A stretch of 7,767 bases of DNA, taken from the NCBI GenBank assembly GCA_943327965.2, contig CALPYQ020000059.1, positions 1 to 7,767 on the forward strand, read 5' to 3'. This stretch comes from Singulisphaera sp. GP187. Lineage in GTDB: Bacteria > Pseudomonadota > Gammaproteobacteria > Burkholderiales > Burkholderiaceae_C. Below the pieces are notes generated by a model. The model ran no database searches and was not told the origin of the DNA. It saw nothing but the letters and a program-made list of their open reading frames with translations. A program made the position numbers and the translations under genes. Below are positions 1-7,228 of the stretch, one piece after another (the stretch's first letter is position 1; each line of letters opens with the position of its first letter).

Positions 1-836
1 CCGACTTTTTTGCCAACAACACCACCCGCCAAGCGTTGCGCCGTGATGGTGCTGGGACGGTAGCGCGGCTCTTGGTAGTACTGGTTGTAAATTGATTCCA
101 TGACAGGATGTGAAACATCCAACGCTGTCAAATCAAACAATTCAAAAGGACCAAGCTTGAAACCGACTTGGTCTTTCAAAATGCGATCGATGGTGGCGAA
201 ATCTGCAATGCCTTCAGACACGATGCGCAGCGCCTCAGTGCCGTACCCGCGGCCTGCATGGTTAACGATAAAGCCTGGGGTGTCATTGGCCTGCACGGGC
301 GTATGCCCCATTTGTTTGGCAAATTGGGTAAGACGATCACAGACTTCAGGGTCAGTTTTGAGTCCAGCAATGACTTCAACCACTTTCATGAGTGGCACTG
401 GGTTGAAAAAGTGATAGCCGGCAAAAAGAGCAGGGCGCTTCAATGCAGCCCCAATGGCGGTCACTGAAAGTGAAGAGGTGTTGGTCACCAAAATGGCGGA
501 TTCTGAAAGAATACTTTCCAACTCAACAAATAGATTTCTCTTGATGTCTAAACGTTCAACAATGGCTTCTACCACCATCTCGCAAGTTTTCAAGTCTTGC
601 AAGGAAGCTGCCGTGTGCAGTTGACTTTTGTATCGCGCAACGGTTTCTGAATCGAGCCTTCCCTTGAGGGCCAAGTTGTCCCACATTTGGAAAACTGCAT
701 CTTTTGCTTTTTGAGTGGCTTCTGCCTGAGTGTCATAGAGCCAAACTTGGCTGCCAGCTTGGGCTGCAATTTGGGCGATGCCGCGTCCCATGGCGCCTGC
801 GCCAATGACTGCGATTTGATTGAAGACGGGTTTCAT
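1..836 (-). CDS. 3-hydroxyacyl-CoA dehydrogenase, 3' end cut by window edge
   Basis: Probably oxidises L-3-hydroxyacyl-CoA to 3-oxoacyl-CoA with NAD+ in the cytoplasm, as in beta-oxidation or phenylacetate-type degradation. My own minus-strand translation is open for 278 codons from the ATG at 836 to the window edge. It shows an N-terminal Rossmann motif GAGAMG (residues 12-17), NTSSLSVT (from 119), the family signature HFFNPVPLMKVVEV with the catalytic pair His142 and Glu154 (12 apart, as in the family), and NDTPGFIVN (184-192). The C-terminal domain follows (FELFDLTALDVSHPVMESIY) and reaches LAGGVVGKKVG at the edge. Single-module enzymes end near this length, but Burkholderiales relatives are often about 500 residues with a repeated C-terminal domain, so much may be missing. 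No strong ribosome site precedes the ATG, which sits behind an AT-rich stretch. The 67-base gap from the preceding dehydrogenase leaves co-transcription open. A PaaH-like or general FadB-type role cannot be separated here. Confidence 0.93.
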   Translation of the reverse strand, partial: MKPVFNQIAVIGAGAMGRGIAQIAAQAGSQVWLYDTQAEATQKAKDAVFQMWDNLALKGRLDSETVARYKSQLHTAASLQDLKTCEMVVEAIVERLDIKRNLFVELESILSESAILVTNTSSLSVTAIGAALKRPALFAGYHFFNPVPLMKVVEVIAGLKTDPEVCDRLTQFAKQMGHTPVQANDTPGFIVNHAGRGYGTEALRIVSEGIADFATIDRILKDQVGFKLGPFELFDLTALDVSHPVMESIYNQYYQEPRYRPSTITAQRLAGGVVGKKV

Positions 837-903
837 AAATAAAAATATCTGTCTGAAAAGGGTAATGACGTCTGTTTGAAGTTAACAACAAAACGCAATG
901 ACA

Positions 904-1917
904 TTAGCGTCTGACTTGCAGTGCACCAGGGTTGACGATGTTGGTTGGCGTACCTTTGATGAAATTAACCACGTTGTCGAAGGCAGCGCCAAAATACATC
1001 TCGTAGTTGTCTTTTTCGACATAGCCGATGTGAGGCGTGCAAATGCAATTTTCTAGTCGCAACAAAGCGTGCCCTTGGAGGATGGGCTCATGTTCAAAAA
1101 CATCGATGGCCGCAAGCCCTGGACGTCCACGATTTAAAGCGCTGATCAAGGCATCGGGTTCAATGAGTTCAGCGCGTGATGTGTTGACAATCATGGCGCT
1201 GGTTTTCATGCGCGATAAATCTTCTAGTCTGACAATGTTGCGGGTTGCTTCGTTTAAACGCAAGTGCAATGACAAGACATCGCTTTGTTCAAACAAGGCA
1301 TCTCGGGTGGATGCGGGAATGTAGCCATCTTTGGCGGCTTTTTCTCTTGAAGCTTCGCTGCCCCAAACCACCACTTGCATGCCAAAGGCTTTGGCATAAC
1401 CAGCCACTATCTGGCCTATTTTTCCATAGCCCCAGATGCCAAAGGTCCTGCCTCTAAGAACCGTGCCTAAGCCAAAATTACTGGGCATGGAAGCCGACTT
1501 AAGGCCTGATTGTTGCCAAGCTCCGTGCTTGAGATTGCCGATATATTGTGGAAGTCTTCGGGCTGCAGCCATCACCAAAGCCCAAGTAAGTTCGGCTGGG
1601 GCAAACGGTGAACCGGTACCCTGAGCAACTGCAATACCACGCTCTGAGCAAGCTTCTAGGTCGATGTGTGTTCCTACGCTGCCTGTTTGAGAAATGAGTT
1701 TCAAGCGTGGCAGTTTTTCCAACAGCTGCCGATTAAGGTGAGTTCGCTCGCGGATGAGCACCAAAATATCGGCATCTTTGAGTCGCACCGACAATTGCCC
1801 TAGTCCCTTGACCGTATTGGTGTAGACCTTGGCACTGTAGGCATCTAACTTGGACGCGCATTCGAGTTTTCGGACGACATCTTGGTAGTCGTCAAGGATC
1901 ACAATATTCATAGGCAC
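904..1917 (-). CDS. D-2-hydroxyacid dehydrogenase family protein (NAD-dependent)
   Basis: A 337-residue NAD(P)-dependent oxidoreductase of the D-isomer 2-hydroxyacid dehydrogenase superfamily (phosphoglycerate dehydrogenase/formate dehydrogenase type). It would interconvert a 2-hydroxyacid and a 2-oxoacid in the cytoplasm; the substrate cannot be read from sequence. The nucleotide-binding loop is GYGKIG (163-168). The catalytic triad is Arg248 (in NTSRAELIEPDAL), Glu277 (in DVFEHEP) and His296 (in CTPHIGY). Length and domain order are complete: split substrate domain at both ends, Rossmann domain in the middle. Start choice is ambiguous. A GTG at 1917 has AAGG 7 bases upstream, while an ATG two codons later (1911) gives MNIVILDD, which from memory matches how relatives begin. 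A perfect 6-bp hairpin covers this start region (separate entry). It lies 23 bases behind the 94-residue protein and may belong to the lexA transcript. Confidence 0.93.
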   Translation of the reverse strand: MPMNIVILDDYQDVVRKLECASKLDAYSAKVYTNTVKGLGQLSVRLKDADILVLIRERTHLNRQLLEKLPRLKLISQTGSVGTHIDLEACSERGIAVAQGTGSPFAPAELTWALVMAAARRLPQYIGNLKHGAWQQSGLKSASMPSNFGLGTVLRGRTFGIWGYGKIGQIVAGYAKAFGMQVVVWGSEASREKAAKDGYIPASTRDALFEQSDVLSLHLRLNEATRNIVRLEDLSRMKTSAMIVNTSRAELIEPDALISALNRGRPGLAAIDVFEHEPILQGHALLRLENCICTPHIGYVEKDNYEMYFGAAFDNVVNFIKGTPTNIVNPGALQVRR

Positions 1918-1927
1918 TATTGTGCCT
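1912..1927 (-). promoter_or_regulatory. Small hairpin over the dehydrogenase translation start
   Basis: On the minus strand AGGCAC, loop AATA, GTGCCT forms a perfect 6-bp stem with a 4-base loop. TCA (1930-1928) and TGA (1910-1908) can add three more pairs if the A of the ATG is bulged. The stem buries the AAGG ribosome site and the candidate GTG start, and ends directly before the ATG at 1911. No T-run follows, so it is not an intrinsic terminator. A role in limiting translation or processing the lexA-operon message is inference; a stem this short can arise by chance. Confidence 0.35.
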
Positions 1928-1940
1928 TGACTTGCAATGC

Positions 1941-2225
1941 TCAGTGCGTGACGGACGCCTTGTTTTTAGCCTCAAGGGCTACCAAACGGTCGAGTTCAGC
2001 GCAGACATCGGCCATGCGGCCAGAGATGACCATTCGTCCAGCTGTGTGGGATGTATCGCCAAACTCGGCAATTCTGACCACACGCAGGGCCCGTTGCTTT
2101 GGCATTTGGGCCAATTGAACTTGATTGCTTGTTTGGGCATTGATTTGCTTCAAATTGGCAGAGGCATTCATGAACTTCTGAATGCCGTTGTAAATGCTAG
2201 AAATACCGAAGAGAGCGATAGACAT
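1941..2225 (-). CDS. Conserved-looking small protein of unknown function behind lexA
   Basis: I do not recognise a named family for this 94-residue protein. It starts with ATG at 2225 behind a good ribosome site (AAAGGA, 5 bases before the start) and ends in TGA. The N-terminus (MSIALFGISSIYNGIQKFMN) is mildly hydrophobic but holds charged and polar residues, so a membrane anchor is unlikely. A Gln/Asn-rich middle (about 21-45: NLKQINAQTSNQVQLAQ) follows. A basic stretch RALRVVRIAEFGDTSHTAGR (45-64) leads to an amphipathic C-terminal helix MADVCAELDRLVALEA (71-86) with one Cys (75). The size, strong ribosome site and tight position 24 bases after lexA and 23 bases before the dehydrogenase support a real gene co-transcribed with lexA, hence possibly damage-inducible. 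A small DNA-binding or adaptor role is possible but not shown by any motif. Confidence 0.8.
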   Translation of the reverse strand: MSIALFGISSIYNGIQKFMNASANLKQINAQTSNQVQLAQMPKQRALRVVRIAEFGDTSHTAGRMVISGRMADVCAELDRLVALEAKNKASVTH

Positions 2226-2249
2226 GGTGATCCTTTGGAATGAGGTTAA

Positions 2250-2921
2250 TTACATCAAGAGGGTGTTTCGGATGAGACCGACGGCCAAACCTTCGATATC
2301 GAAGGGCTCGCCGGGATTGACCAAAATAATGGGATAGTCTGGATTTTCGGGAAGTAACTCGATGCGGTCTGAATGCCGGCGCAGGCGCTTAACAGTTACT
2401 TCTTCACCTAATCGGGCCACCACAATTTGCCCATTTCTGACATCTTTGGTGGCCTTGACGGCCAATAAATCGCCATCCATGATGCCAGCATCGCGCATTG
2501 ACATACCTCTGACACGAAGCAGATAGTCGGGTTGTTCTTGGAACAAATGGCTTTCGACGTGGTAGGTTCGGTCGACGTGTTCTTGCGCCAAAATAGGGGA
2601 ACCTGCAGCAACGCGGCCAATGAGCGGTAAGGCCAATTGGGCAAAACCTGGCAATGGCATGCTGAACAAGTCGGTAGAGTTGCGCATGGCATCGCGTGAT
2701 GAACCCTTTAGCCGAATACCCCGGGAGGTGCCGCTGACCAAATCGATGGCGCCTTTTCGGGCCAAAGCTTGAAGGTGTTCTTCTGCTGCGTTGGCAGATT
2801 TAAAACCCAGTACATTGGCAATTTCTGCCCTTGTAGGAGGCGCGCCGGTATCGGCGATGGTTTTTTGGATGAGTTCCAAAATTTGTTGTTGGCGTGCCGT
2901 GAGCTTGGGATGGTCCATCAT
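2250..2921 (-). CDS. lexA: LexA, SOS-response repressor and self-cleaving protease
   Basis: A 223-residue LexA that represses DNA-damage genes and is inactivated by RecA-stimulated self-cleavage. The N-terminal winged-helix domain (about 1-70) includes [12 protein letters not shown] (7-18), the recognition-helix region [20 protein letters not shown] (28-47) and the wing [17 protein letters not shown]. The cleavage site is Ala106-Gly107 in GRVAAGSPI. The catalytic dyad is Ser141 ([10 protein letters not shown]) and Lys178 (VTVKRLRR). All three lie exactly 22 residues beyond the E. coli positions (84/85, 119, 156), so the protease is intact. A linker of about 20 residues ([19 protein letters not shown]) explains the greater length. 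The first ATG is chosen because AAGGA lies 7 bases upstream; a second ATG follows at once. Two SOS boxes upstream indicate autoregulation. It heads the minus-strand group ending at the left edge. Confidence 0.98.
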   Translation of the reverse strand: MMDHPKLTARQQQILELIQKTIADTGAPPTRAEIANVLGFKSANAAEEHLQALARKGAIDLVSGTSRGIRLKGSSRDAMRNSTDLFSMPLPGFAQLALPLIGRVAAGSPILAQEHVDRTYHVESHLFQEQPDYLLRVRGMSMRDAGIMDGDLLAVKATKDVRNGQIVVARLGEEVTVKRLRRHSDRIELLPENPDYPIILVNPGEPFDIEGLAVGLIRNTLLM

Positions 2922-2956
2922 TTTTCAGTCCTTAGGATGTCTGAGTTTGCTGGTCA

Positions 2957-2972
2957 CTGTTTTCTTATCCAG
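2957..2972. promoter_or_regulatory. LexA (SOS) box 1, nearer lexA
   Basis: CTGT-TTTCTTAT-CCAG matches the proteobacterial LexA operator CTGT-N8-ACAG with one change (CCAG for ACAG) and keeps the invariant CTG-N10-CAG core with an AT-rich centre. It lies 35 bases upstream of the lexA ATG, downstream of the likely lexA -10. LexA bound here would repress lexA itself. Its 19-base offset from box 2 puts both dimers on roughly the same DNA face. Confidence 0.85.
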
Positions 2973-2975
2973 TAA

Positions 2976-2991
2976 CTGTATTTTTAACCAG
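2976..2991. promoter_or_regulatory. LexA (SOS) box 2, nearer the asparaginase gene
   Basis: CTGT-ATTTTTAA-CCAG is a second CTG-N10-CAG operator, 3 bases from box 1, with the same single deviation from CTGT-N8-ACAG. E. coli lexA also carries two tandem boxes (21 bases start to start; 19 here). It overlaps the likely lexA -10 and ends only 11 bases before the asparaginase ATG, so bound LexA would cover any promoter close to that gene as well. Confidence 0.88.
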
Positions 2992-3008
2992 TCTTTTTAG
3001 AAATGCAA
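2980..3008 (-). promoter_or_regulatory. Candidate lexA promoter
   Basis: On the minus strand TTGCAT (3008-3003) resembles a -35 box, followed after 16-17 bases by TAAAAA/AAAAAT (2986-2980) as a weak -10. Transcription would start near 2973, giving a leader of about 50 bases. The -10 lies inside LexA box 2, as expected for a self-repressed gene. The -35 would overlap the first codons of the asparaginase gene. The -10 match is only 4 of 6, so this is tentative. Confidence 0.4.
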
Positions 3009-4001
3009 GCAAAAATTCAAAAAATTGTTGTTTTGGGCACAGGTGGAACCATTGCCGGAGAGTCAAATTCTGAAAATGAGGGGTTTGCGTACCAAGCAGC
3101 TCAAAGAAGCATCCAAGATTTGCTGCAAGCAGTTGCAGGCCCTTCGCAATCACTTCCAAGTCATTTAGAAGGCTTCCAAATTCAAACGGAACAGGTATGC
3201 CAAATTGACAGCAAGGACATGAACTTTTCCATCTGGCAAACATTGGCGCTTCGATGTGAGCATTGGTTAAGCCAGCCTGACGTGCATTCGGTTGTCATTA
3301 CCCATGGCACAGATACTTTGGAAGAAACTGCCTATTTCTTGTCTCAAGTTGTTCAGAGAAACAAACCAATTATTTTGACTTGTGCCATGCGTCCCGCCAA
3401 CTTTAAAGATGCGGATGGCCCGCAAAACATGCGGGATGCATTGAATGCTGCAGCGCAGATGTCTGGTAGAGGCGTGTGGTTAGTCGCTGCTAGCGAAATT
3501 CACAATAGTTTGCATGTTCAAAAGGTTCATCCAACCCGAATCAATGCGTTTGACTCTGGTGAGCGTGGACCTGCTGCCCTTGTTCATGATGACCATATTC
3601 ATTGGCAAACTGACTCATTTGAAAGAGCCGTTGAAATGAGCCGTTTGGATGGTTTTAATATTCAAGAATTGCCAGTGCCTGAAGAATGGCCATGGGTTGA
3701 AATTATCATGAACCACGTGCAATCAACTGGCAGGAATATCCAAGTACTGGTCGATGCCGGCGTGAAAGGTTTGGTCGTGGCCGGAACTGGTAATGCTTCA
3801 GTTAGTCAGCCCCTGAAAGACGCTTTGATGTCAGCTCAATCAAGGGGGGTTAAAGTTTGCCTTGCCAGTCGCTGTCATCAGGGTCCTGTAGTGCAAACAG
3901 CCAATCATGCTTTTCCAACTTCAGGGGAACTCAACCCTGCAAAAGCAAGAGTGGCTTTGATCTTGGACATGCTGTCCAAGACGCAAAGCCACTTAAATTG
4001 A
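3003..4001 (+). CDS. L-asparaginase (type I/II family), cytoplasmic
   Basis: Predicted to hydrolyse L-asparagine to aspartate and ammonia. The 332 residues hold the full family set: TGGTIAG with nucleophile Thr16 (13-19), Tyr30, Ser70 in CQIDSKDMN, the second signature ITHGTDTLEETAYFL with Thr103 and Asp104, CAMRP with DADGPQN, and catalytic Lys174 in HVQKVHP. The C-terminal domain includes GLVVAGTGNASVSQPL (256-271). There is no signal peptide, since the first beta strand starts at residue 5, so it should act in the cytoplasm although the motifs look closer to the short type II enzymes. The ATG at 3003 is the only start that keeps the active site; its ribosome site is poor (TAGA). It is the sole plus-strand gene, divergent from lexA across two SOS boxes. 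Two 60-base lines counted by hand give 42% and 45% GC, below most neighbours sampled. Glutaminase side activity cannot be excluded. Confidence 0.95.
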   Translation: MQAKIQKIVVLGTGGTIAGESNSENEGFAYQAAQRSIQDLLQAVAGPSQSLPSHLEGFQIQTEQVCQIDSKDMNFSIWQTLALRCEHWLSQPDVHSVVITHGTDTLEETAYFLSQVVQRNKPIILTCAMRPANFKDADGPQNMRDALNAAAQMSGRGVWLVAASEIHNSLHVQKVHPTRINAFDSGERGPAALVHDDHIHWQTDSFERAVEMSRLDGFNIQELPVPEEWPWVEIIMNHVQSTGRNIQVLVDAGVKGLVVAGTGNASVSQPLKDALMSAQSRGVKVCLASRCHQGPVVQTANHAFPTSGELNPAKARVALILDMLSKTQSHLN

Positions 4002-4038
4002 GCGCTTCCGATTAACAAGCAGGCATTACTGGGCGGAA

Positions 4039-4799
<761 letters not shown>

Positions 4800-5561
4800 T
4801 TATGCAGAGAAAAGCGCTTGGACTCTGGCCAAGTCCTCTGGGGTGTCAACACCGGGTCCGGGTGCTTTGTCCGTGACGTGAACCGCAATTTTGTAGCCAT
4901 GCCATAGCGCTCTTAATTGCTCGAGCGCTTCGCCTTGCTCAACGGGGGCTGGTGGCAAATTGGGGAAACTTTGTAAAAAGCCAACACGGTAACCATAAAT
5001 TCCGATGTGTCTCAGTGCCGCTGGTTGAGGGAGAGAATTGACGCCATGGGTGAATCCATCTCGCCACCATGGAATGGGGGCGCGGCTGAAGTACATGGCC
5101 AATTGGGTTTGGTCGATCACAACCTTCACCACATTGGGATTGGTAAATTCAGCAAGGTCGTGGATTGGATGCGCGGCTGTACTCATGCTGGCATGGGGGT
5201 GTTGTGCAAGCAAAGCAGCCACATCATTGATGAGTTGAGGGTCAATGAGCGGCTCATCCCCTTGAACATTGACCACCATGTCTTGCGGCGCTAATCCCAA
5301 CAATTGGCTGGCTTCAGCCAAGCGATCGCTACCACTCGGGTGATGGCTTTGGGTCAGCAGCGCACGAACGCCATGGTCTTCACAGGCTTTCACAATTTCA
5401 GGACTGTCGGCAGCTACAACCACTTGTGAAGCTTCAGACAAAGCGGCTCTTTGGGCCACTCTGACCACCATGGGCAATCCATGGATGTCTGCCAAGGGTT
5501 TGTTTGGAAGTCGAGTTGAAGCAAGCCTAGCAGGCACAATGACTGTAAATTTGTGTGACAT
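4800..5561 (-). CDS. kdsB: 3-deoxy-manno-octulosonate cytidylyltransferase (CMP-Kdo synthetase)
   Basis: Activates Kdo with CTP to CMP-Kdo, the donor for the first LPS core sugars, in the cytoplasm. The 253 residues are the usual family length. The CTP-binding N-terminus is [17 protein letters not shown] (7-23), followed by [12 protein letters not shown] (73-84), [10 protein letters not shown] with the metal-binding Asp102, FSRAPIPW (158-165), HIGIYGYR (185-192), [12 protein letters not shown] (211-222) and a C-terminal GVDTPEDL (237-244) whose Asp is a second metal ligand in the family. The ATG at 5561 starts only 5 bases after the stop of the Trm112-like gene and has no strong ribosome site, which points to translational coupling. 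It sits directly beside lpxK, which makes the lipid A acceptor for Kdo transfer. Confidence 0.98.
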   Translation of the reverse strand: MSHKFTVIVPARLASTRLPNKPLADIHGLPMVVRVAQRAALSEASQVVVAADSPEIVKACEDHGVRALLTQSHHPSGSDRLAEASQLLGLAPQDMVVNVQGDEPLIDPQLINDVAALLAQHPHASMSTAAHPIHDLAEFTNPNVVKVVIDQTQLAMYFSRAPIPWWRDGFTHGVNSLPQPAALRHIGIYGYRVGFLQSFPNLPPAPVEQGEALEQLRALWHGYKIAVHVTDKAPGPGVDTPEDLARVQALFSA

Positions 5562-5566
5562 GCCAA

Positions 5567-5773
5567 TTAAACCAAAGGCGTGCGAGGTTTGAGGCTTTCC
5601 AACTCTTCATCTGAGAGTGTGCGAGCTTCGTTCTCTAGCAATATAGGGATGCCATTTCGAATGGGGAAGGCGAGGCGAGCGCTTCTCGACCACAATTCTT
5701 GCGCAATTCTTTGTAGGTCAAGGGGCCCTTTGGTAACAGGGCAAACTAGCAGTTCAAGTAATTTGGTGTCCAT
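5567..5773 (-). CDS. Trm112/UPF0434 (YcaR-like) small protein
   Basis: A 68-residue protein of the Trm112-like UPF0434 family. Eukaryotic and archaeal Trm112 activates methyltransferases; the bacterial role is poorly defined. The family pattern is clear: [18 protein letters not shown] (1-18), then [18 protein letters not shown] (34-51). Only one Cys is present (Cys11). E. coli YcaR has a second Cys in the CPVC motif where this protein has Thr14, so the usual zinc site is absent; I recall CPVTKGPL as normal for Burkholderiales. The gene is packed between lpxK (3 bases upstream) and kdsB (5 bases downstream), the same lpxK-ycaR-kdsB order known from E. coli. That order suggests co-expression with the envelope genes rather than proving a role in LPS synthesis. 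Confidence 0.93.
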   Translation of the reverse strand: MDTKLLELLVCPVTKGPLDLQRIAQELWSRSARLAFPIRNGIPILLENEARTLSDEELESLKPRTPLV

Positions 5774-5776
5774 GGC

Positions 5777-6760
5777 TCAATGATAACGGGGAGTGGCTTT
5801 AACCAGTGCATCAAACTGTTGCCAAAACGCTTCTTCAGGCTGAAAAATCAGTGGGACGGCAAGGGCGTCAGGGTGTGTCAACCAAAGTTTGACGGCATCT
5901 TTTTCTGTGCACAACAGTTTGCATTCTGGGCATGTGGCTTGCCAACTTGAAAAATCATCATGGTCGGGCAGTGCCGTTTGCGCTTGAATTTGCAGGCCAA
6001 TGTCGATCAGCATGTTGACAAAAGCTTGTGGTTTGGCGATGCCAGAAACCACCTCAATGGGACTTGAGCTCAATTCCGACAAGCTGATCTGTTGTCCCGT
6101 TCGGTCAATTGCAAATGGGCTTAGTTTGCGAACCGATTCAAAACCTTCAGGGAGGGTTCGCTTGTGGGTATGGAGAAGCAAGTGAACAGGGCGAGGCCAC
6201 GGCTCCCGGAGCGGACCAGCAGGAAGTAAATGGCCATTGCCGATGCCCTCAGAGTCCATGACACAAACTTCCAAATCTCTTGCCAATGCCAAATGTTGCA
6301 GTCCATCGTCGCAAACGATGATTTGGGTTTCTGGAAATTGACGAAGGAGGTGCTGGGCAGCTTCAACTTTGTTGCGACTGACCACCACAGGGACTCCGCA
6401 TTGGCGGTGAATCAGAAGCGGCTCGTCGCCTGAATCTGTGGGTGAGCTTTGGTCAGTGACCAAATGCATTTGAGTATGACGACGGCCATAGCCTCTTGTC
6501 ACGACACCTACTTTGAAACCCTGTTTTGTCAGCCTTTGAATGATGGCAATGGTCAGCGGTGTTTTGCCGCCACCGCCAGCCACCACATTGCCCACCACAA
6601 TGACCGACGCCTTTATCCTGTGACGCTTGAAGATTCCCCAAGCGTAAAACTGATTTCTAAAAAATAAGACGATACGGTACGCAATTTCGACAGGCCACAG
6701 CAGCAACGTGACCCAATGCGTCGATTGCCAATATTGAGGGAGCTTTTGTTGCCAAGACAT
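5777..6760 (-). CDS. lpxK: Tetraacyldisaccharide 4'-kinase (lipid A 4'-kinase)
   Basis: Phosphorylates the 4' position of the tetraacyl-disaccharide-1-phosphate precursor to lipid IVA, at the inner face of the inner membrane. The 327 residues are the normal length. An N-terminal hydrophobic/amphipathic anchor (about 17-39: VTLLLWPVEIAYRIVLFF) is followed by the Walker A region VGNVVAGGGGKTP (56-68, Lys66), VVTRGYGRR (87-94), SGDEP with acidic Asp112, DDGLQH (151-156), LLPAGPLREP (178-187) and PDHDDF (265-270), whose His267 probably matches the catalytic His of characterised LpxK. GGGG replaces the commoner GGTG in the P-loop, a tolerated position. The ATG at 6760 follows the exbD stop by 6 bases with no clear ribosome site, so it is likely coupled to exbD. 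KdsB downstream supplies the next LPS step's donor. Confidence 0.97.
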   Translation of the reverse strand: MSWQQKLPQYWQSTHWVTLLLWPVEIAYRIVLFFRNQFYAWGIFKRHRIKASVIVVGNVVAGGGGKTPLTIAIIQRLTKQGFKVGVVTRGYGRRHTQMHLVTDQSSPTDSGDEPLLIHRQCGVPVVVSRNKVEAAQHLLRQFPETQIIVCDDGLQHLALARDLEVCVMDSEGIGNGHLLPAGPLREPWPRPVHLLLHTHKRTLPEGFESVRKLSPFAIDRTGQQISLSELSSSPIEVVSGIAKPQAFVNMLIDIGLQIQAQTALPDHDDFSSWQATCPECKLLCTEKDAVKLWLTHPDALAVPLIFQPEEAFWQQFDALVKATPRYH

Positions 6761-6766
6761 TGTGCG

Positions 6767-7195
6767 CTATGGTTTGCTAATGGGCGGTTTGCTAGCTTGC
6801 TGGGTTGCAAATGCAATTTTTGAAATGCCATTCAATCGGGCTGCTTCCAAAACATTGACCACGGCTTGGTGACTGGCCGATGCATCCGCCTTGATCAACA
6901 AGCTGCCATCTGTTTTCTCCAATCCTGATAAAGCTTTTTGGAGGTCTTGTATTTGTCGACCCTCAACTGGATTGCCATTGATTGCATAAGCACCTTGTGC
7001 GCTGACGCCTACTACCCATGGGGCGTTGCTTGACGATGTTTGATTGTTTTGGGCCGATGGCAAGCTTAAATTCATTTCATTGAATTTTGACCAAGTGGTG
7101 GTCAGCATCAAAAAAATGAGAACAACCAACAAGACATCAATGAAGGGAATCAAATTGATATCAGGTTCTAGCGGAACATTTTTTTTAAATTTCAA
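6767..7195 (-). CDS. exbD: ExbD/TolR-type proton channel subunit, UUG start
   Basis: Inner-membrane subunit that works with ExbB to use the proton gradient for TonB-dependent outer-membrane uptake. The 142 residues give a short cytoplasmic tail (MKFKKNVPLEPDIN), one membrane segment LIPFIDVLLVVLIFLMLT (15-32) with the essential membrane Asp20, then a periplasmic domain ending DASASHQAVVNVLEAARLNG and a short Pro/Lys tail. The start is TTG at 7195. No in-frame ATG or GTG lies between the upstream stop and the membrane segment, the family commonly begins MKF, and AGAG lies 6-7 bases upstream as a ribosome site. It lies 33 bases after exbB and 6 before lpxK. TolR is the alternative, but the pairing next to lpxK fits ExbD as commonly annotated in Burkholderiales. 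Confidence 0.93.
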   Translation of the reverse strand: MKFKKNVPLEPDINLIPFIDVLLVVLIFLMLTTTWSKFNEMNLSLPSAQNNQTSSSNAPWVVGVSAQGAYAINGNPVEGRQIQDLQKALSGLEKTDGSLLIKADASASHQAVVNVLEAARLNGISKIAFATQQASKPPISKP

Positions 7196-7205
7196 ATGAA
7201 ACTCT

Positions 7206-7227
7206 CTTCATTGAATGCCAAGTGAAG
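7206..7227 (-). promoter_or_regulatory. Hairpin in the exbB-exbD gap at the exbD ribosome site
   Basis: On the minus strand CTTCA-(C)-TTG pairs with CAA-TGAAG: eight pairs with one bulged C around a 5-base loop GCATT. The 3' arm runs into the purine-rich ribosome site of exbD, 11 bases before the TTG start. No T-run follows, so termination is unlikely. An effect on ExbB:ExbD ratio through reduced exbD initiation is inference only. Confidence 0.3.
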
Positions 7228-7228
7228 C

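Noticed and set aside
100..414. Plus-strand open frame of about 104 residues inside the 3-hydroxyacyl-CoA dehydrogenase gene.
   Set aside because: The minus-strand frame encodes a clear enzyme with catalytic His/Glu across the same bases. The plus frame has no family signature and is an overlap artefact.
837..903. Promoter or operator between the two dehydrogenase genes.
   Set aside because: The gap has near-repeats CAAACAGACG and TCAGACAGAT and AT-rich sequence, but no -35/-10 pair at proper spacing and no CTG-N10-CAG LexA box.
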